Positions 62,601 through 64,000 of a stretch of 64,000 bases of DNA are shown one piece after another. The notes beneath the pieces are model-generated. The model made no database searches. It was not told the DNA's origin and saw nothing but the letters and a program-made list of their open reading frames with translations. Position numbers and translations under genes: made by a program. The stretch comes from Thalassomonas viridans (GTDB taxonomy: Bacteria > Pseudomonadota > Gammaproteobacteria > Enterobacterales > Alteromonadaceae): NCBI RefSeq assembly GCF_000948985.2, contig NZ_CP059733.1, forward strand, positions 868,001 through 932,000, in the 5' to 3' direction. Positions within the stretch are counted from its first letter, which is position 1. Each line of letters opens with the position of its first letter.

Positions 62601-64000
62601 CTTTATCGCTAATCTCAATCGTGGTGGGTAAGTTTAATACCCAGTTATCTTGATCATGTATATAGCCCTTTTGGGTAAAGTAATTGCCGCTTGGTCCTGT
62701 CTCTTTGATTTTGGTCACTTGGCCATAATCATTGTACTCCAGGTATTCAGTTTTATAGGTGGTGCCATCTTGCACAGTAGTTTTTTCTTTCAAGAAAGAG
62801 CGAGTTATAATGTTTTCCCAGTCGATCGAATGATCATAGTCCCAAGGATCTCTTTCAGTCTCCAGCAAATTGTTTATCAGTTTGGGCGCCTTAAGGCCAC
62901 TATATTCTTTCTTGTAATCATAGTTTGTGGTACTCAACAACACACCTGCAGCAGAATAGGTTGTTTCTTGTTCAAGTTTGCCGTATCGCCAACCTTTTTG
63001 AATGGTATACATTTTAACGCTGGTATGGGTTGGATAGGTCTCAGTAACCGTACTAAACTTACTGTGTCCATTTGGATTGTCCTCCTTAAAATCATAGCTA
63101 ATCTGATAATTTGGATTGAATGCCTGCATCGACTTTACGGTCACGAGCGGGGCTTTGCAGAGATTCACATCACCGGGTTGTATTTCCCAGGCTGGCTTGT
63201 GTTTGTAACAGTTATATATATTTTCACTAAAGTCTCGAACTTCAGTGGTTGCTAGCCGGTATACGGTTTTGTAGCCCATTGGGTTGGTAATTTCGTAGTT
63301 CCATTCCAGTGTGGAGTTCGTTGAGGGGCGTGAAATGGCTTGGGGTAGTTCGCTATTGATTTGCCATTTAGAACCGTCGGGATAAATCACGCTTGTTAAG
63401 GTTCCCAAATCAACTACGCTATCTTCTAACACCGGAAGAGTTGAATTCCAGTGAGGGTAAAAAACAAGTGCACCACCACCGTGCTGTATTTCCCTAGAGT
63501 ACTTATATTCAATGGTTTTACCGTTATAGTGAATTTTCTTAATCCTTGCGTGGGGACTGCTTGCAAATAAGGCTGCCATGTCCTCATCCGGGTAGGAAAT
63601 AGGGTCAATGTAATCATATTCAAATGTTACATTGATGCCATCGCTGGACGTAATTGCGTTAACTCGACCAAAATCGTCATAGTCAAAAATAGTAGTGTTA
63701 CCAAACCGGTCTTTTATCTCTGTAACTAATGCGGCGCTGATAGTAGGTGTTTGTCCAAAAAAGAGTTTATGAACCTCTGGTTGGTAAACAGGATTTCTTG
63801 CTACTGCCCATTGAGTTAGCTGGCTGAAAGTATAGATACTGCCATCTGGAGAATATCCGATAATTTTGCAGCCTTCGCCAAGCGGATCAACCTTGAACTT
63901 CCAATTTGACTGTGTGTGATAGCTTTTCTGACTCGAAGTAGGGCCAAATTCAATCGTCATAGCATATTTGTCAAACATCTCTTGAGTGACAGTACCACCA
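59641..64000 (-). CDS. Rhs/YD-repeat protein with variable C-terminal tail (5' end outside window)
   Basis: At least 1452 residues; the frame is open past base 64000 (GGTVTQEMFDK), so the N terminus is missing. The visible part is filled with YD/Rhs repeats ('FEYDYIDP', 'LEYEYNK', 'YDGLGRLDTVV'). It ends with the Rhs core signature 'YMQARYYDPAIGRFYSNDP' and 'YTYVNNNPYKYKDPNG'. The 162-residue tail after DPNG begins with a Gly/Ala-rich membrane-like helix and has no nuclease or protease motif that I recognise. Base composition is clearly richer in A+T than the rest of the window. Likely a polymorphic toxin or wall-associated protein. Confidence 0.85.
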   Translation of the reverse strand, partial: GGTVTQEMFDKYAMTIEFGPTSSQKSYHTQSNWKFKVDPLGEGCKIIGYSPDGSIYTFSQLTQWAVARNPVYQPEVHKLFFGQTPTISAALVTEIKDRFGNTTIFDYDDFGRVNAITSSDGINVTFEYDYIDPISYPDEDMAALFASSPHARIKKIHYNGKTIEYKYSREIQHGGGALVFYPHWNSTLPVLEDSVVDLGTLTSVIYPDGSKWQINSELPQAISRPSTNSTLEWNYEITNPMGYKTVYRLATTEVRDFSENIYNCYKHKPAWEIQPGDVNLCKAPLVTVKSMQAFNPNYQISYDFKEDNPNGHSKFSTVTETYPTHTSVKMYTIQKGWRYGKLEQETTYSAAGVLLSTTNYDYKKEYSGLKAPKLINNLLETERDPWDYDHSIDWENIITRSFLKEKTTVQDGTTYKTEYLEYNDYGQVTKIKETGPSGNYFTQKGYIHDQDNWVLNLPTTIEISDKDSSYTETSKIVYSDVPASNFPNTTAAQKLPYEQHNFGTWTERFASYLSDGNIKKVESNIALTTGTGNRFTEYTSYKRGIAQNMSLPSRLSSSTMSQSKVVNNSGWVTQTTDLNGNIINYGYDETGRLKYLDPADSAFSDIYISWSFNGGANNDLPVKKEHHCTLTSTKNACQDTPLHTSTTTYDGLLRPLLLETSDDTNSVYVNRNYDSNGNLTFESFPSTSPTESSGTSYTYDGLGRLDTVVTTGGGTIAYDYLSGNKIKVTDALSNETTTTFRAFGEPTYNQATKIASPEDVTTDIDVDIFGNIQSIKQQSSSGGYNADQIEYRAYDSQKHLCQIKRSDTGTVVYKRNNIGEIEWMAQGQIASNNTSCNTTASAVEKVTYTYDNLGSQHTIAYGDGTPTRTFSYDNNGNIKTISSTEYTQSYNYNSMNLLEDETLAVDNKIMVLDYEYNKLAHLSSMSYPDGLPAVELLPNSFGHPTQAIRNYSDTTTDIFVKGGQNKATYHPNGIIDSFEYGNGVIHKTTLNTRNIPSCILDYTGTEPVCGIDNSIVNLDYEYDNNLNVTSITNPKDSGIYSLSNLTYDGLDRLTSTTGGVGIGSSAISYDGLGNIRSYTNDSVFKSHSLTYAYNTNNRLTTLTGTGSDGYNFNGSDSYDSAGNVTHNGKHSFTYNLANQMISSGSNNYLYDGYNRRIKTQNNKGISYSMYSQSGKLMYRETELGGINYIYLGKKLVAKEGTGVVIAEDSLMNYKPFGESIEEPKDDIGYTGHKFDTDLGLSYMQARYYDPAIGRFYSNDPVSWSPESPIHSFGRYTYVNNNPYKYKDPNGEWAVQVIGFLVGAGMDVYDQYTEKGSFSEINPAQTLYAGAFGAVGGGVAKYFVGSVKAAAGNKGLQTTLTSIGIAAEATIAAGNGAIKDSLSDQSPPVIENNAAVNATASVATSVLGPQAGNFAAQQVTKRGGSEKEAKAADKLAEKALEMAIDEFAERFMY

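Overview
The window looks like chromosomal DNA of a marine gammaproteobacterium in the Alteromonadales, most likely Colwelliaceae (Thalassomonas-like). This is inferred from mid-range GC, the mix of PEP-CTERM and GlyGly-CTERM sorting signals, many LysR regulators, an ExeM-type nuclease, c-di-GMP/cAMP signalling proteins and Fur-type sites. No rRNA, tRNA or CRISPR was seen. Both ends cut genes: an RND efflux pump at the left edge and an Rhs protein at the right edge.

Left part (1-7.6 kb): RND pump tail, HDOD protein, ATP-grasp ligase, a secreted-sensor diguanylate cyclase, a LysR regulator and a NarK-type nitrate/nitrite MFS transporter.

Biosynthetic island (7.9-22.0 kb): an acyl-CoA ligase, a glutathionyl-hydroquinone-reductase-like GST, and then a tight operon of HMG-CoA synthase (intact Glu79/Cys111/His233), AsnB-type amidotransferase, FAD oxidoreductase, acyl-CoA dehydrogenase (isovaleryl-CoA-dehydrogenase-type catalytic Glu), hotdog thioesterase and a long ketosynthase (Cys281/His437/His475). 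A LysR gene converges on the operon. A 175-bp MITE-like element follows, then a methylglutaconyl-CoA-hydratase-like enzyme and a small tautomerase. I recognise no described pathway with this gene set, and no carrier protein is visible. It may assemble a beta-branched, amidated small acyl product. This is the best candidate in the window for an undescribed pathway.

Redox block (22.1-33 kb): a fused DmsB-DmsC-like subunit and a NapA/NasA-like molybdoenzyme, a divergent exported monoheme cytochrome, an EamA transporter, a nitroreductase with a divergent LysR, a TrxR-like ferredoxin-NADP reductase and a MetR-like regulator. narK and the molybdoenzyme flank the biosynthetic island, as if it had been inserted into a nitrate locus.

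Extracellular block (33.2-37.8 kb): a dual-domain extracellular nuclease that ends in a dockerin-like module, next to a cohesin-like PEP-CTERM protein. This is a possible cohesin-dockerin surface-docking pair.

Signalling and surface operon (38.9-51.5 kb, minus strand): TPR/beta-barrel outer-membrane protein, FecR-like protein, giant tandem-repeat lipoprotein, metallo-beta-lactamase-fold hydrolase, CHASE2 adenylate cyclase and GAF-HD-GYP phosphodiesterase. It may couple display of a surface lipoprotein to nucleotide signalling.

Iron block (52.6-57.7 kb): a Fur-box-preceded operon of two small membrane proteins and a PepSY reductase, convergent with a Fur-box-preceded TonB receptor. Right end (58-64 kb): a six-cysteine secreted peptide, a SymE-family toxin, a decayed REP-type transposase, a two-helix membrane protein that may be an immunity protein, and an Rhs/YD-repeat protein. 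From about 58.6 kb the DNA is visibly richer in A+T, which points to acquired DNA.
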